The notes: a model not told the origin generated them from the sequence alone. Positions 1 through 9,017 are shown, counted from the stretch's first letter. The stretch is 33,993 bases of DNA from Bacteroidales bacterium (GCA_017557535.1 JAFYYM010000130.1:1-33993), one strand, 5' to 3'. Numbers and translations: made by a program.

Positions 1-525
1 ATGAAGAAGTTCGGAGTGATTCTGGCGATTATGATCAACATGCTGATTGTGGGCATGTGGCACGAGGCGAACTGGACGTGCTTCTTTTATGGTCTTTACC
101 ATGGCCTGTTGTTCGTTCCGTTGATTCTGTCGGGAGCTTTCAACAAGCGTCAGAAACTGGAGACTACCAAGCTGGGCCTGCCCAAGCCGGGAGATTTCGG
201 CAAGATGCTGCTGACGTTCTCCTTGGTGACGTTGAGTTTCATCATCTTCCGGGCGGAGAGCATCGGACAAGCTTGGGACTTCTTGAAGGGACTTTTCCGT
301 GCGGACCTGTTCTCCCTCCCTTTCATCATCGTTGGAACGAAGAGAAGCATTTTCTTTGCGGTTATCATGATTCTGACGGAGTGGGTTTTCCGCAAGAAGG
401 AGTTTGCCCTGCAATTTGACAGCCGTTTTCCACGCTGGGCATCAGTCACGATTTGTTATTTGGTCATCGCCATAATCCTGGAATTTGGTGCTAACAGCCA
501 GTCTTTCGTTTATTTCCAGTTCTAG
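1..525 (+). CDS. MBOAT-family O-acyltransferase, C-terminal part (5' end outside window)
   Basis: Membrane-bound O-acyltransferase of the AlgI/DltB type, expected to move an acyl (usually acetyl) group across the inner membrane for O-acylation of the polysaccharide. Only the last 174 residues are present. They align without gaps over long stretches with the C-terminal third of the complete MBOAT at 1628-3061, including the MBOAT histidine in a WHEANW motif (His21 of the fragment; WHGANW in the paralogue), the FIIFRAESIGQAWD segment and the final YFQF. The ATG at base 1 corresponds to an internal position of the paralogue, so it is probably an internal methionine and the gene starts upstream. 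Several hydrophobic membrane segments are visible. The stop lies 3 nt before the ATG of the next gene, which indicates an operon. Confidence 0.88.
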   Translation: MKKFGVILAIMINMLIVGMWHEANWTCFFYGLYHGLLFVPLILSGAFNKRQKLETTKLGLPKPGDFGKMLLTFSLVTLSFIIFRAESIGQAWDFLKGLFRADLFSLPFIIVGTKRSIFFAVIMILTEWVFRKKEFALQFDSRFPRWASVTICYLVIAIILEFGANSQSFVYFQF

Positions 526-528
526 TTT

Positions 529-1533
529 ATGCGGTTGTTTCTTAAAAGGCTTTTACTGTTTCTGTTGATTCCGGTGTTGCTGCTGGCTGCAGTTTATCTG
601 GTGACAGACCCATATAAGACACTTCGCCCATTCTCTTTGGCGTACTTTGATGCAACAAACCGTGACTATCTGTCATCGGAATTGTTTTTGATGAATTATC
701 CGGAGCAGAAATACGATTCCTACATATTTGCGAGTTCAAGAGGGTGTGGCATCAATACATATCATTGGGCAAAGTATTTACCGGATGGGTCCAGGCAGTT
801 TTTGTTCCAAGCGTGGAGCGAATCGTTGGTGGGTATTGATCAAAAGGTGTCATACATCGATGAGCGTGATTATCCATTGAACAATGCGCTGATTCTACTT
901 GATATCCCAGATGTGTTTGATAAGAAGCAGGTTCAGACGGACGCCCTTTCCATCAAGGATCCAAGGATATCACATCAGTCTCGATGGATTCACCAGTCGA
1001 TTCTTTTCTATGATTTCGCCCAGAAGCCGTCTCAATGGTTACGAGCAGTTCAAAGATGGGTCTCTCCTTCGCCGACGATCGTTTCTTTTGATCCTGTAAC
1101 GAATGATTGGGATAAAGAGAATCACAATAAGGATTTGACCATTCCTCCAGTCAAAGACAGTTTATGTCAGATGTCTCCTCTGACGCGATCGGTTTTTTTG
1201 AAAGAGATTTCTGAAGCTCCGGACTCTTCATGGATGAGTCCTCCGTTGATAACGAAAGAGCATTTTATCACACTGAAGCACATTAAGGATGTCTTCGAAA
1301 AGAGAAGTACAGACTACAAAGTCGTTATCGCCCCCGGTTATTATCAGACCAGTCCGGCCATTTCTTCAAAAGATTTGGAATGCTTAAGGAGCATTTTCGG
1401 GGAAGATAAAGTATTTGATTTTTCGGGGAAAAATGATTTAACTGCGGACTACAATAACTTTTCTGACCCGGGTCATTTCGGCCTCTATGTCGGGTGGTAT
1501 ATGATTGAAGATATTTATGGGGGCGGGGTCTAA
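529..1533 (+). CDS. SGNH-hydrolase-like membrane-anchored protein paired with MBOAT
   Basis: A 334-residue protein with one N-terminal membrane segment (about residues 7-25) and a probably periplasmic domain. A divergent SGNH-type serine block is visible as FASSRG (candidate nucleophile Ser70), and a D-P-G-H block near the C-terminus (Asp313, His316) could supply the rest of a Ser/Asp/His triad. Such proteins commonly accompany MBOAT acyltransferases (AlgI with AlgJ/AlgX, PatA with PatB) and complete O-acetyl transfer to the glycan. The gene starts 3 nt after the MBOAT stop and is visibly richer in A/T than the following MBOAT gene. Its family is inferred from motifs and context; overall similarity to a named family is weak. 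Confidence 0.65.
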   Translation: MRLFLKRLLLFLLIPVLLLAAVYLVTDPYKTLRPFSLAYFDATNRDYLSSELFLMNYPEQKYDSYIFASSRGCGINTYHWAKYLPDGSRQFLFQAWSESLVGIDQKVSYIDERDYPLNNALILLDIPDVFDKKQVQTDALSIKDPRISHQSRWIHQSILFYDFAQKPSQWLRAVQRWVSPSPTIVSFDPVTNDWDKENHNKDLTIPPVKDSLCQMSPLTRSVFLKEISEAPDSSWMSPPLITKEHFITLKHIKDVFEKRSTDYKVVIAPGYYQTSPAISSKDLECLRSIFGEDKVFDFSGKNDLTADYNNFSDPGHFGLYVGWYMIEDIYGGGV

Positions 1534-1627
1534 TCGTTCGTTATATTCTCCGCAATAACTGTAAGAGCGATTCTCTAGAATACCGAAGAGGATTAACTCG
1601 GCTCCATCTCTCCTTCATAGTTGATAG

Positions 1628-3061
1628 ATGCTGTTCAATTCAATAGAATACTCTTTTTTCCTTCCAGTAGTTTTTCTGTTGTATTGGTTCGTTTTCAACC
1701 GTAACCTAAAGCTACAGAATCTATTCATTGTCATAGTATCCTGTTTTTTTTACGGGTGGTGGGACTGGCGATTCCTGGGGCTGCTTGTCTTTACTTCGCT
1801 TTGCACGTATGCGAGCGGGCTTCTGATCGAGAAATATAAGGACATACCCCGGAAGGCGAAGATGTTCAGCGCGCTGAATATCATCGTGAACCTGCTGATA
1901 CTGGGCGTTTTCAAGTATTATAACTTCTTTGCGACATCGTTTGCCGATGCGTTCCTGGGCGGGAAGACGGACGGACTGCTACTGAAAGCCATCCTGCCGG
2001 TGGGGATCAGCTTCTACACGTTCAAGGCGCTGAGTTACAGCATTGATGTCTATCGCGGAAAGCAGGAAGCCACACGTGATGTGATTCAATTGCTCGCCTA
2101 TGTAAGTTTCTTCCCGCAATTGTTGGCGGGGCCGATCGAACGGGCCACGAACCTTCTTCCGCAGTTCGGGAAGCCCCGGGTCTTCGAGTACGAGACGGGC
2201 GTGGATGGCTTGCGTCAGATCTTATGGGGGCTGTTCAAAAAAGTGGTCGTGGCCGACAACTGTGCGGTGTTCGTGAACCAAGTGTTCTCAAGCTACCAGA
2301 CCCAGAGCGGCAGCACGCTTCTGTTGGCGGCCGTTTTCTATGCTTTCCAGATCTATGGGGATTTCTCGGGCTATTCGGATATGGCCATCGGCACGGGAAA
2401 GCTGTTCGGTTTCAAGACGAAGCAGAACTTCAGTGTGCCGTATTTCAGTCGCGATATTGCCGAGTTCTGGCGCCGGTGGCATATCTCGCTGACAACCTGG
2501 TTCCGTGATTATGTGTACATCCCGTTGGGCGGCAGCCGCTGCTCCAAGGCGAAGATTGTCCGGAACACATTCATTATCTTTCTGGTGAGCGGACTCTGGC
2601 ATGGAGCCAATTGGACATTCATCGCCTGGGGCGCCTATCACGCCTTGCTGTTCCTGCCTTTGATCCTGTTGGGGAAGAACAGGAAGTATCGGGATGTGGT
2701 TGCTGTGGGACGACTGCTTCCGACAATCAAGGAACTGGGGCAGATGCTGCTCACCTTCTTCCTGGTCGTCATCGGTTGGATCATCTTCCGGGCCGACAGT
2801 ATCGGACAGGCATGGGATTATATGGGCAGGATGTTCAGCAGCAGCCTGTTCACCCGTCCGGATGCGGCCGGAGTGACGGGCTTCAGCGTGGCCATCTTCT
2901 GCATGATCCTGGCTGAATGGCTCCAGAGGACGCGTGAACATGGGCTTGACCTTCATTCTCTTCGCTATCCTGTCGTTCGCTATGCTTTGGATATGGTGGT
3001 CGTGTTCCTGGTCATCGTCTTGGGCGGGCACTCGGAGAACTTCATCTATTTCCAGTTCTGA
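1628..3061 (+). CDS. MBOAT-family O-acyltransferase (AlgI/DltB-like), complete
   Basis: A 477-residue polytopic inner-membrane O-acyltransferase, about the usual length of AlgI-type proteins. It begins with the typical MLFNSIEYSFFLPVVFLLYW membrane segment and carries QLLAGPIERA, DFSGYSDMAIG, FWRRWHISLT (His285) and SGLWHGANW (His325, the conserved MBOAT histidine). The predicted role is to pass acetyl groups across the membrane to a periplasmic partner that O-acetylates the polysaccharide. Its TGA overlaps the ATG of the next gene by one base (TGATG), so the two are translationally coupled. It is a paralogue of the truncated protein at 1-525. The 94 bases before it hold no clear promoter or hairpin. 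Confidence 0.93.
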   Translation: MLFNSIEYSFFLPVVFLLYWFVFNRNLKLQNLFIVIVSCFFYGWWDWRFLGLLVFTSLCTYASGLLIEKYKDIPRKAKMFSALNIIVNLLILGVFKYYNFFATSFADAFLGGKTDGLLLKAILPVGISFYTFKALSYSIDVYRGKQEATRDVIQLLAYVSFFPQLLAGPIERATNLLPQFGKPRVFEYETGVDGLRQILWGLFKKVVVADNCAVFVNQVFSSYQTQSGSTLLLAAVFYAFQIYGDFSGYSDMAIGTGKLFGFKTKQNFSVPYFSRDIAEFWRRWHISLTTWFRDYVYIPLGGSRCSKAKIVRNTFIIFLVSGLWHGANWTFIAWGAYHALLFLPLILLGKNRKYRDVVAVGRLLPTIKELGQMLLTFFLVVIGWIIFRADSIGQAWDYMGRMFSSSLFTRPDAAGVTGFSVAIFCMILAEWLQRTREHGLDLHSLRYPVVRYALDMVVVFLVIVLGGHSENFIYFQF

Positions 3062-4035
3062 TGAAAAAAAGATTTCTGATACGGGTCTTCATTTCGGCGG
3101 TTGTCCTGTTCCTCTTGGCGGGCGGGATGGATTTCGTTATCTGCCAGGGACTGCTGAAGATGGAAGACTATCGTTTCCAGGATTATGCGGCGATGCTGGA
3201 AGGTGGTATGGACCATGACTTGCTGGTCATGGGCAACTCGCGGGGAAAGTCACATTACGATCTGCGGATATTGGATTCCCTTCTTCATACGGATTCGTTC
3301 TGCATCGGGATCGGCGGTTATCCCTTCAATGTGCAGCTGTTGAAATACAATCTGTACCGCGAGCATAACAGGAAACCTAAGGTGATCGTGCAGGATATCG
3401 ACCCGGCAACGGTTTTCAATTTGTTTCCCGATGTCCGCCACCAGCATCAGTCCGAACAATTCTTCCCGCTGGTTTATGACCGGGAGATGCGGCGTGAACT
3501 GAAACGGGTCGGCTATGGCTCTGGGGACTTGAACCTTCCGATGTATCGTTTTTTCGGTTATCAGCAAGTGATCAAGAACGGGCTTCTGGAGGCTTTGCAT
3601 CTCAAGCATTATGTCTCGTCCCCTGCGTATAAGGGCCATCGTCCCGAAGACGGAAAGTGGGATGGCACTGAACTGAGGAAGAAGAAGATAGAAGAAATTG
3701 TCATGGATGAATCGAGGAAAGCGATGTTCGAAGCCTATTTGAATAGGTGTAAAGAGGACTCGATACAGGTCGTTCTGGTTTATTCTCCGATGTATTTCGA
3801 AGCTAGGGAGAAGATGAAGGGATTGGACAGCGCAAGAGCTTGTTTTTCCGAGATGGCCCGGCGGTACGGGTGTATCTATCTGGACTATCTGGACGATCCG
3901 ATTTGCCGGGATTCTGCCAATTTCTGTGTATCCGTGCACATGAATCCTGGGGCAACGGCCGCTTTTGCCCGTCGTTTGGGGCGTGATTTGGATTCGTTGC
4001 GGCTTCCCGCTTTGAACGCCGTAAAGGAAGAATAG
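3061..4035 (+). CDS. SGNH-like membrane-anchored protein, partner of the upstream MBOAT
   Basis: A 324-residue protein with an N-terminal membrane segment (about residues 6-24) followed by an extracytoplasmic domain. An SGNH-like block I is visible as MGNSRGKS (candidate nucleophile Ser60). Near the C-terminus, VHMNPGATAAF resembles the family's H-x-N-x-x-G-A block V, but the Asp normally three residues before the His is absent, so the catalytic dyad may be atypical. It overlaps the MBOAT stop codon by one base. Together they form a second MBOAT/SGNH pair after 1-1533. It probably transfers or accepts an acetyl group for polysaccharide decoration; enzyme activity is inferred, not shown. Confidence 0.65.
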   Translation: MKKRFLIRVFISAVVLFLLAGGMDFVICQGLLKMEDYRFQDYAAMLEGGMDHDLLVMGNSRGKSHYDLRILDSLLHTDSFCIGIGGYPFNVQLLKYNLYREHNRKPKVIVQDIDPATVFNLFPDVRHQHQSEQFFPLVYDREMRRELKRVGYGSGDLNLPMYRFFGYQQVIKNGLLEALHLKHYVSSPAYKGHRPEDGKWDGTELRKKKIEEIVMDESRKAMFEAYLNRCKEDSIQVVLVYSPMYFEAREKMKGLDSARACFSEMARRYGCIYLDYLDDPICRDSANFCVSVHMNPGATAAFARRLGRDLDSLRLPALNAVKEE

Positions 4036-4047
4036 AAGAATAATTGT

Positions 4048-4055
4048 TATCTTTG
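4048..4055 (+). promoter_or_regulatory. Candidate Bacteroidota -7 promoter box (TATCTTTG)
   Basis: The 41-base gap before the glycosyltransferase at 4077 contains TATCTTTG, an exact match to the Bacteroidota primary sigma factor -7 consensus TAnnTTTG. Transcription would begin roughly 15-20 nt before the ATG. I see no good -33 TTTG at the usual 19-22 nt distance, so this is a moderate-quality internal promoter. Confidence 0.5.
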
Positions 4056-4076
4056 TAAGATATTTCCTAATCGCCC

Positions 4077-4916
4077 ATGGTACTGACCATCATCACCATC
4101 AACCGCAACAATGCGGCCGGTCTGGAGAAGACGATGCAAAGCGTCCTCTCCCAGACCCGGACGGACTTTGAGTACGTCGTTGTGGACGGGGCCAGCGCGG
4201 ATGGTAGCGTGGAGATAATCCGCAGACATGCTGACCAATTCGGAGATCGTTTGAAGTGGATCTCTGAACCCGATAAGGGTATCTACAATGCCATGAACAA
4301 AGGGATTCGAATGGCTTCGGGGGAGTATTTGGAGTTCTTGAACAGTGGGGATTGTCTGGTATCAGAAACGGTTATCGCAAATATAGACCGAGCGCTGAAA
4401 AGCACAGGTTTTCCATCAATCCTTTATGGTAATATGCTTAAGGATTTACCAAAGAATCGTATTCGGAAGACCTCTCATTTCTCTGGTAAGGAGGAGTTTA
4501 CTTTGCTAAGGTTCTATTTCGGCACATTGAATCATTCCTCTGCTTTTATCCGGAAATCGTTGTTTGACAAGTATGGCTTGTATGATGAATCCTTGAAGAT
4601 TGTTTCCGATTGGAAATGGTTTCTACAAGCGATCATCCTTGGAGAGGAAAAACCGATATGTGCCAATGTCGATGTCTCCTTGTTCGATATGACTGGCGTT
4701 AGTGAGACAAATCCCGAATTGACAAAGAAGGAAAGAAAGGAGGTTTTGTCCACATTAATTCCAACTCCCATCCTTGCCGATTATGATGAATGGGCTTTCC
4801 AGTTGGAGCAGATGAATCGCTTGAAGCGTTATCCTTGGGCTTACAAGATGGTTTGGTTTTTGGAAAGGTGCCTGTTCAAACTTGAAAAGTGGAAGTGGGC
4901 GCGTAAGGGTTTCTAG
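4077..4916 (+). CDS. Family 2 glycosyltransferase
   Basis: A 279-residue GT-A fold glycosyltransferase of family GT2, expected to add one sugar to the lipid-linked repeat unit at the cytoplasmic membrane face. The N-terminus TIITINRNNA is the usual first strand. VVVDGASADGS (about residues 34-44) binds the nucleotide, EPDKGIYNAMNKG (64-76) follows, and NSGD (89-92) stands where the metal-binding DxD lies. The arrangement is similar to WcaE-type enzymes. A -7 box lies just upstream. Roughly the first 150 bases are G/C-rich while the rest is clearly A/T-richer, as if a recombination joint lies inside the gene. Donor and acceptor cannot be read from sequence. Confidence 0.9.
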   Translation: MVLTIITINRNNAAGLEKTMQSVLSQTRTDFEYVVVDGASADGSVEIIRRHADQFGDRLKWISEPDKGIYNAMNKGIRMASGEYLEFLNSGDCLVSETVIANIDRALKSTGFPSILYGNMLKDLPKNRIRKTSHFSGKEEFTLLRFYFGTLNHSSAFIRKSLFDKYGLYDESLKIVSDWKWFLQAIILGEEKPICANVDVSLFDMTGVSETNPELTKKERKEVLSTLIPTPILADYDEWAFQLEQMNRLKRYPWAYKMVWFLERCLFKLEKWKWARKGF

Positions 4917-4918
4917 AT

Positions 4919-5890
4919 ATGGCAGTAGTTCTCAGTATCATTGTTCCGGTATACAACGTCCGCCCTTACTTGGAGAAATGTGTCCAGAGTTTGTTGAATC
5001 AAGATCTCAGCCCGGATGAGTATGAGATTATCCTGGTCGATGACGGCTCGACGGACGGCGGGGGCGAATTATGCGAGCAAATAAAAAAGCAGAGGGATAC
5101 GATTCGCGTAATTCATCAGCCTAACCAAGGTTTAAGTTCGGCGAGAAATACGGGGATGCGCATTGCCCAAGGTAAGTATGTCCAGTTTGTTGATTCCGAT
5201 GACTGGATTGAACCTTGTGTCCTTCAGAAACTGGTCCGAAAGATGGATACGGAGGACCTGGATGTTTTGCGCTTTGATTATAGAAGGGTAGATGAGTTCG
5301 GGAGAGTTACCTATCAGAAGAATACAGCGACAGATGATGGGGCTGAAATAATACAATCGGGGAAAGATTTCCTGCTTAATCACCTCTGGTATTCTTGTTA
5401 TGCCTGTCAATTCATGCTCCGGCGGTTTTTTTTGATGGGAAATGCGTTGTTTTTCTTGCCGAACATCATTTTCGAGGATACAGAGTGGACTCCGAGAGTC
5501 CTGCAAATAGCCAATCGAGTTTGTGGTATTGGTTGCTTGGTTTACAACTACTTGGAACGATCTGGATCAATTACCAAGGGGATCGTTCAGAAAAGGCTTG
5601 ACGGTCATTTCAGGCTTATTGATGAGTTGAAATTTCAGATGAGTCAGGTTGAGGATAAGCGATGGTATCAAGGAATGATTGCCCAGATTGTCGTAACAGT
5701 GTTGACAACACTGGCTCTTGAGCTTTACGATAGCCGTAAAGTTTCTTTGGACAGGTTAAAGAAGGAACAGGTTTTTCCGCTTTCTTTGTATCAAGCCACG
5801 AAAAAGACACGTAGAAAAATCCGAATAATAAATGCATCTCCTGCTGGAGCATGCTTCCTGATACATGTTAGTAATCGGTTCATTCGATGA
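4919..5890 (+). CDS. Family 2 glycosyltransferase (EpsJ-like)
   Basis: A 323-residue GT2 enzyme with the textbook order: SIIVPVYNV at the N-terminus, LVDDGSTDGG (residues 39-48), NQGLSSARNTGM (69-80) and the metal-binding VDSDDW (91-96). The C-terminal 100 residues are basic and probably lie on the membrane. It starts 2 nt after the preceding stop and overlaps the following gene by 4 nt (ATGA), so it sits inside a coupled operon. Sugar specificity is unknown. Confidence 0.93.
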   Translation: MAVVLSIIVPVYNVRPYLEKCVQSLLNQDLSPDEYEIILVDDGSTDGGGELCEQIKKQRDTIRVIHQPNQGLSSARNTGMRIAQGKYVQFVDSDDWIEPCVLQKLVRKMDTEDLDVLRFDYRRVDEFGRVTYQKNTATDDGAEIIQSGKDFLLNHLWYSCYACQFMLRRFFLMGNALFFLPNIIFEDTEWTPRVLQIANRVCGIGCLVYNYLERSGSITKGIVQKRLDGHFRLIDELKFQMSQVEDKRWYQGMIAQIVVTVLTTLALELYDSRKVSLDRLKKEQVFPLSLYQATKKTRRKIRIINASPAGACFLIHVSNRFIR

Positions 5891-6600
5891 TACCCAAGAT
5901 AATACATTACTGTTGGTTCGGACGAGGGCCAATGCCGGATTTTGCTGTGAAGTGCATCGAATCGTGGCATCAGTTTATGCCGGATTATGAATATAAGCTT
6001 TGGAATGAGGACAATTTTGATATTTGTTCAAACACCTATGCCTATGAGGCATATAAGGCTGCCAAATTTGCTTTTGTGAGTGATTATGTGAGGTTGAAGG
6101 CTTTATATGAGGAGGGAGGAATATATCTTGATGTGGATTTCAAGGTGTATAATGCTTTTGACAGTCTTTTGGGATTTCATGCTTTTGCCGGATTTGAGGG
6201 GAGTAAGACCACCCCGGTCATGATGGGAGTCATTGCGAGCGAGCCTGGAGGACAGTGGGTGAAGGAACAGTTAGATTTGTACCATACTCGTCATTTCTTT
6301 GTGGATGGAAAACCGGACTTGACGACGAATGTCCGCTTTATTACGGACCATATGGTCTCAAAGGGGTTTGTTTCCAACGGAATTGAACAGGATTATGAAG
6401 ACCTGCATGTTTTTCCCGTTGATTATTTTTGTCCTCGATTGACAACTGGCGAGTATCTGTTCTCGGAGAATACATATTGCGAGCATCTTGGAGAGCATTC
6501 GTCATGGGCGGCGCAGTCTCTGAAGAGTTTCATCTTAAAACTCTTCCCGAACACATTCAGGACAAAACTGATATTACTGAAACGTAAATTATTAGGATAA
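5887..6600 (+). CDS. GT32-like glycosyltransferase (capsular polysaccharide synthesis, DXD sugar-binding)
   Basis: A 237-residue protein starting MIPKIIHYCWFG, the hallmark of the GT32/OCH1-like DXD glycosyltransferases found in bacterial capsule loci. The fold signature continues with CIESWHQFMPDYEYKLWNED, FVSDYVRLKALYEEGGIYLD, and the metal-binding DVD at residues 82-84. Length is normal for bacterial members. The ATG overlaps the previous stop by 4 nt. It probably transfers a hexose or hexosamine to the growing repeat unit in the cytoplasm. Confidence 0.92.
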   Translation: MIPKIIHYCWFGRGPMPDFAVKCIESWHQFMPDYEYKLWNEDNFDICSNTYAYEAYKAAKFAFVSDYVRLKALYEEGGIYLDVDFKVYNAFDSLLGFHAFAGFEGSKTTPVMMGVIASEPGGQWVKEQLDLYHTRHFFVDGKPDLTTNVRFITDHMVSKGFVSNGIEQDYEDLHVFPVDYFCPRLTTGEYLFSENTYCEHLGEHSSWAAQSLKSFILKLFPNTFRTKLILLKRKLLG

Positions 6601-6605
6601 CGGAT

Positions 6606-8012
6606 ATGATTCCCATTTTCCCCAAGAATATCGCAAAGCGAGCCATCACTATTTATTTGGTGTCATTGGCTCTTGTTTCAGTCATCTTCAATCAGTATAT
6701 GATGCTCTTTGGGTATATCGTTCTCGGAATTACATGGGTGGTTGGTTTTTTTCTGCTGACCAATCATTTGAGCATCATCTGGAGGAAGAATCCCGAAAAG
6801 AAGTTTCTTACCAACTTGTTCTGGCTGGCCTTCGCAATCAGATTAATCTGGGTGATTGTTTCTTATTTCTATTATATTTCTGTTGTAGGAGAACCATTTG
6901 AGTTTGATGCGGCTGATTCGATTGGATATCACGAGGAGGCAGAAGGGTTTTATGAGGTTGATTGGGCGGATATTTGGGATTATTATTTCGGGACTGGTGC
7001 TCATGGCTTCTCAGATGTTGGATATCCTTTGTACTTGACCGTTTTGTATAAGATTTTCGGACCCATTATCATTATACCTCGCTTAATCAAGGTCTTTTTG
7101 AGCGCGTATACTTGCATACTCTTGTATAAGGTTTCCGAGAGGACGTTCGGTGTTGATGTCGGGCGGATGGCAGGAATCATGTGCGCATTGATGCTCAATT
7201 TCGTGGTTTATTGCGGCTACCATTTGAAAGAAACGGAGATGATTTTTCTGGAAGTGGCGTTCTTGGAACGGGCGGACTATATGATTCGAAGTTCTAAAGT
7301 TAAGTTTTGGGATATATTTCTCACATCTTTCCTTGCTTGCAGTTTGTTCTTTTTCCGAACGGTATTGGGCGCTGCGGCGGTGTTTGCTTTAGCAACAGGT
7401 GTTTTACTTTCTAACGCACCTTCGATGAAGCGAGGTTGGAAGCGAGTTGCAATTATCGGCTGGGGCATTCTTTGTTTGGTCGTTGTCAGTGGCGGTACCA
7501 TCATGACAGAAATTGAAGGCTATTGGGAGGATAGAGACTCCAATGTGGAGGCCAAGCGTACGGAACAAACTTCCCGGGGAAATCAGTGGGCAAAATATGC
7601 GACCGGTTCAGTAATGGCTCCGCTTGTTGTGGTTCTGCCTTTTTCGACTATGGTAAATGTGGATGGCCAATATGCACAACAAACCAAGCATGCCGGCAAT
7701 TATATTCGTAATTTCATGGGCTTTTTTGTCCTTTTGGCTTTTTATGAGTCTTTTCGCCAAAAGAAGTGGCGGGATTTTGCCTTGGCGGGCTCTTTTGTCA
7801 TAGCCTATTTAGGCGTGGTCTCTCTTAGCGGTTTCAGTAATTCGGAACGATTCCTGCTGCCTGGGTTACCGGGCTTGATCATGATCTGGACGTTTGGTAT
7901 TTCGGCGTTACGAAAAGAGACTTTCAAGATTTTCAATCCTTGGTGCATAGGCGTCGTTTTGATGGAAGTAGGATGGGCTTACTTCAAGTTGGGTAGCCGT
8001 GGGCTTTTTTAG
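6606..8012 (+). CDS. Polytopic membrane protein resembling GT-C (GT39/ArnT-like) glycosyltransferases
   Basis: A 468-residue inner-membrane protein with about ten hydrophobic segments. After the first three helices a long acidic loop carries EFDAADSIGYHEE (Asp101, Asp104), then GYPLYLTVLYKIFG (residues 139-152). An acidic first extracytoplasmic loop followed by a GYP...Y..FG segment is typical of PMT/ArnT GT-C enzymes that use polyprenyl-phosphate sugars. It could add a sugar from the periplasmic side or act as the repeat-unit polymerase, since no other Wzy candidate is visible here. It begins 5 nt after the preceding stop and abuts the next gene directly (TAG then ATG). Family placement is by motif pattern only. 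Confidence 0.6.
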   Translation: MIPIFPKNIAKRAITIYLVSLALVSVIFNQYMMLFGYIVLGITWVVGFFLLTNHLSIIWRKNPEKKFLTNLFWLAFAIRLIWVIVSYFYYISVVGEPFEFDAADSIGYHEEAEGFYEVDWADIWDYYFGTGAHGFSDVGYPLYLTVLYKIFGPIIIIPRLIKVFLSAYTCILLYKVSERTFGVDVGRMAGIMCALMLNFVVYCGYHLKETEMIFLEVAFLERADYMIRSSKVKFWDIFLTSFLACSLFFFRTVLGAAAVFALATGVLLSNAPSMKRGWKRVAIIGWGILCLVVVSGGTIMTEIEGYWEDRDSNVEAKRTEQTSRGNQWAKYATGSVMAPLVVVLPFSTMVNVDGQYAQQTKHAGNYIRNFMGFFVLLAFYESFRQKKWRDFALAGSFVIAYLGVVSLSGFSNSERFLLPGLPGLIMIWTFGISALRKETFKIFNPWCIGVVLMEVGWAYFKLGSRGLF

Positions 8013-9017
8013 ATGAAGGTACTACAGATAGCCAATTTCCAGGATGGAGTTGGAGGGATTTCGGTTCAAGTCAAGTCTCTCAAAGAAAAACTGTGTAATG
8101 ACGGGGTAGTCTGTGATATCGTTAGCACAAAAGGCCCATTGTCGAACAGAATTAAAGGTATTGTATGCCTGTTGACTAAAGGGAAACGATATGATGTGTT
8201 CCATGTTCACGCTTGTTCATATCGGGGGTTTTTCCCTGCCGTGGTTGGCGTTTTTGTCGGTCGCTTGTATAAAAAGCGGGTTATCCTCACATACCACGGA
8301 GGTGGGGCTGAGTCTTTCTTCAGGCAGAGACGTGCGCTTGTCAAGTTTATTATGAACAAGACATCTTGTAATATTGTCCTTTCCGGATTCACAGGGCGGA
8401 TATTCGACAGGTATGGATTCCATTATACCATTATTCCAAATATCTTGGAATCGAGTGAGTGTTTCTATAGAGAACGTTCCAGTGTCACACCTCGGTTTAT
8501 CAGCATCCGTTCTTTCGCAGAAGCATATAATATAGGCTGTACTCTGCGTGCCTTCAAGATTGTTCAGGAGAAGTATCCATCTGCGGAACTAATTCTTTTG
8601 GGGGATGGGCCTTTGAGAGTTAACTTGGAGACATTTGTCAATGAAAAAGATATTCAAAATGTTTCGTTTGTCGGTCAGGTCCCTAATTCGGAAATATATC
8701 AGTATTTGAATAAAGCTGACATCATGGTGTCAGCTTCCCGGTTCGATAATATGCCGGTTTCTATTCTAGAGGGATTTAAGGCTGGTCTGCTTGTCATTGC
8801 CAGTAATGTGGGAGGCGTTCCATTTATCCTTCAGGATGGTAAGAATGGTATTCTTTTCGATTCGGATGATGCTGACATGATGGCTATTAAAATGATTTGG
8901 GCGATTGAACATCCAACCGAAGTCGCAGAAATGATAGTAAATGCAAGGAAATCTCTGGAATATTATTCCTGGAAAGAGATTAAAACCAAGTTGATTCCGA
9001 TTTATTCAAACGGCTGA
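8013..9017 (+). CDS. Family 4 glycosyltransferase
   Basis: A 334-residue GT-B fold glycosyltransferase. The N-terminal half has the glycine-rich loop GVGGISVQV, DVFHVHACSYRG and LTYHGGG. The C-terminal half has ELILLGDGPLR, VSFVGQVPNSEIYQYLNKAD and the nucleotide-sugar binding segment SRFDNMPVSILEGFKAG with the GT4 acidic pair, then ASNVGGVPFILQDGKNG. The length is typical for compact GT4 enzymes. The ATG follows the preceding stop with no gap. It is expected to be a peripheral membrane, cytoplasmic enzyme; the sugar is unknown. Confidence 0.93.
   Translation: MKVLQIANFQDGVGGISVQVKSLKEKLCNDGVVCDIVSTKGPLSNRIKGIVCLLTKGKRYDVFHVHACSYRGFFPAVVGVFVGRLYKKRVILTYHGGGAESFFRQRRALVKFIMNKTSCNIVLSGFTGRIFDRYGFHYTIIPNILESSECFYRERSSVTPRFISIRSFAEAYNIGCTLRAFKIVQEKYPSAELILLGDGPLRVNLETFVNEKDIQNVSFVGQVPNSEIYQYLNKADIMVSASRFDNMPVSILEGFKAGLLVIASNVGGVPFILQDGKNGILFDSDDADMMAIKMIWAIEHPTEVAEMIVNARKSLEYYSWKEIKTKLIPIYSNG

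Noticed and set aside
2288-3031. 247-codon minus-strand frame opposite the MBOAT gene
   Set aside because: Composition is His/Gln/Asp-rich without family motifs, and the plus-strand MBOAT is certain.
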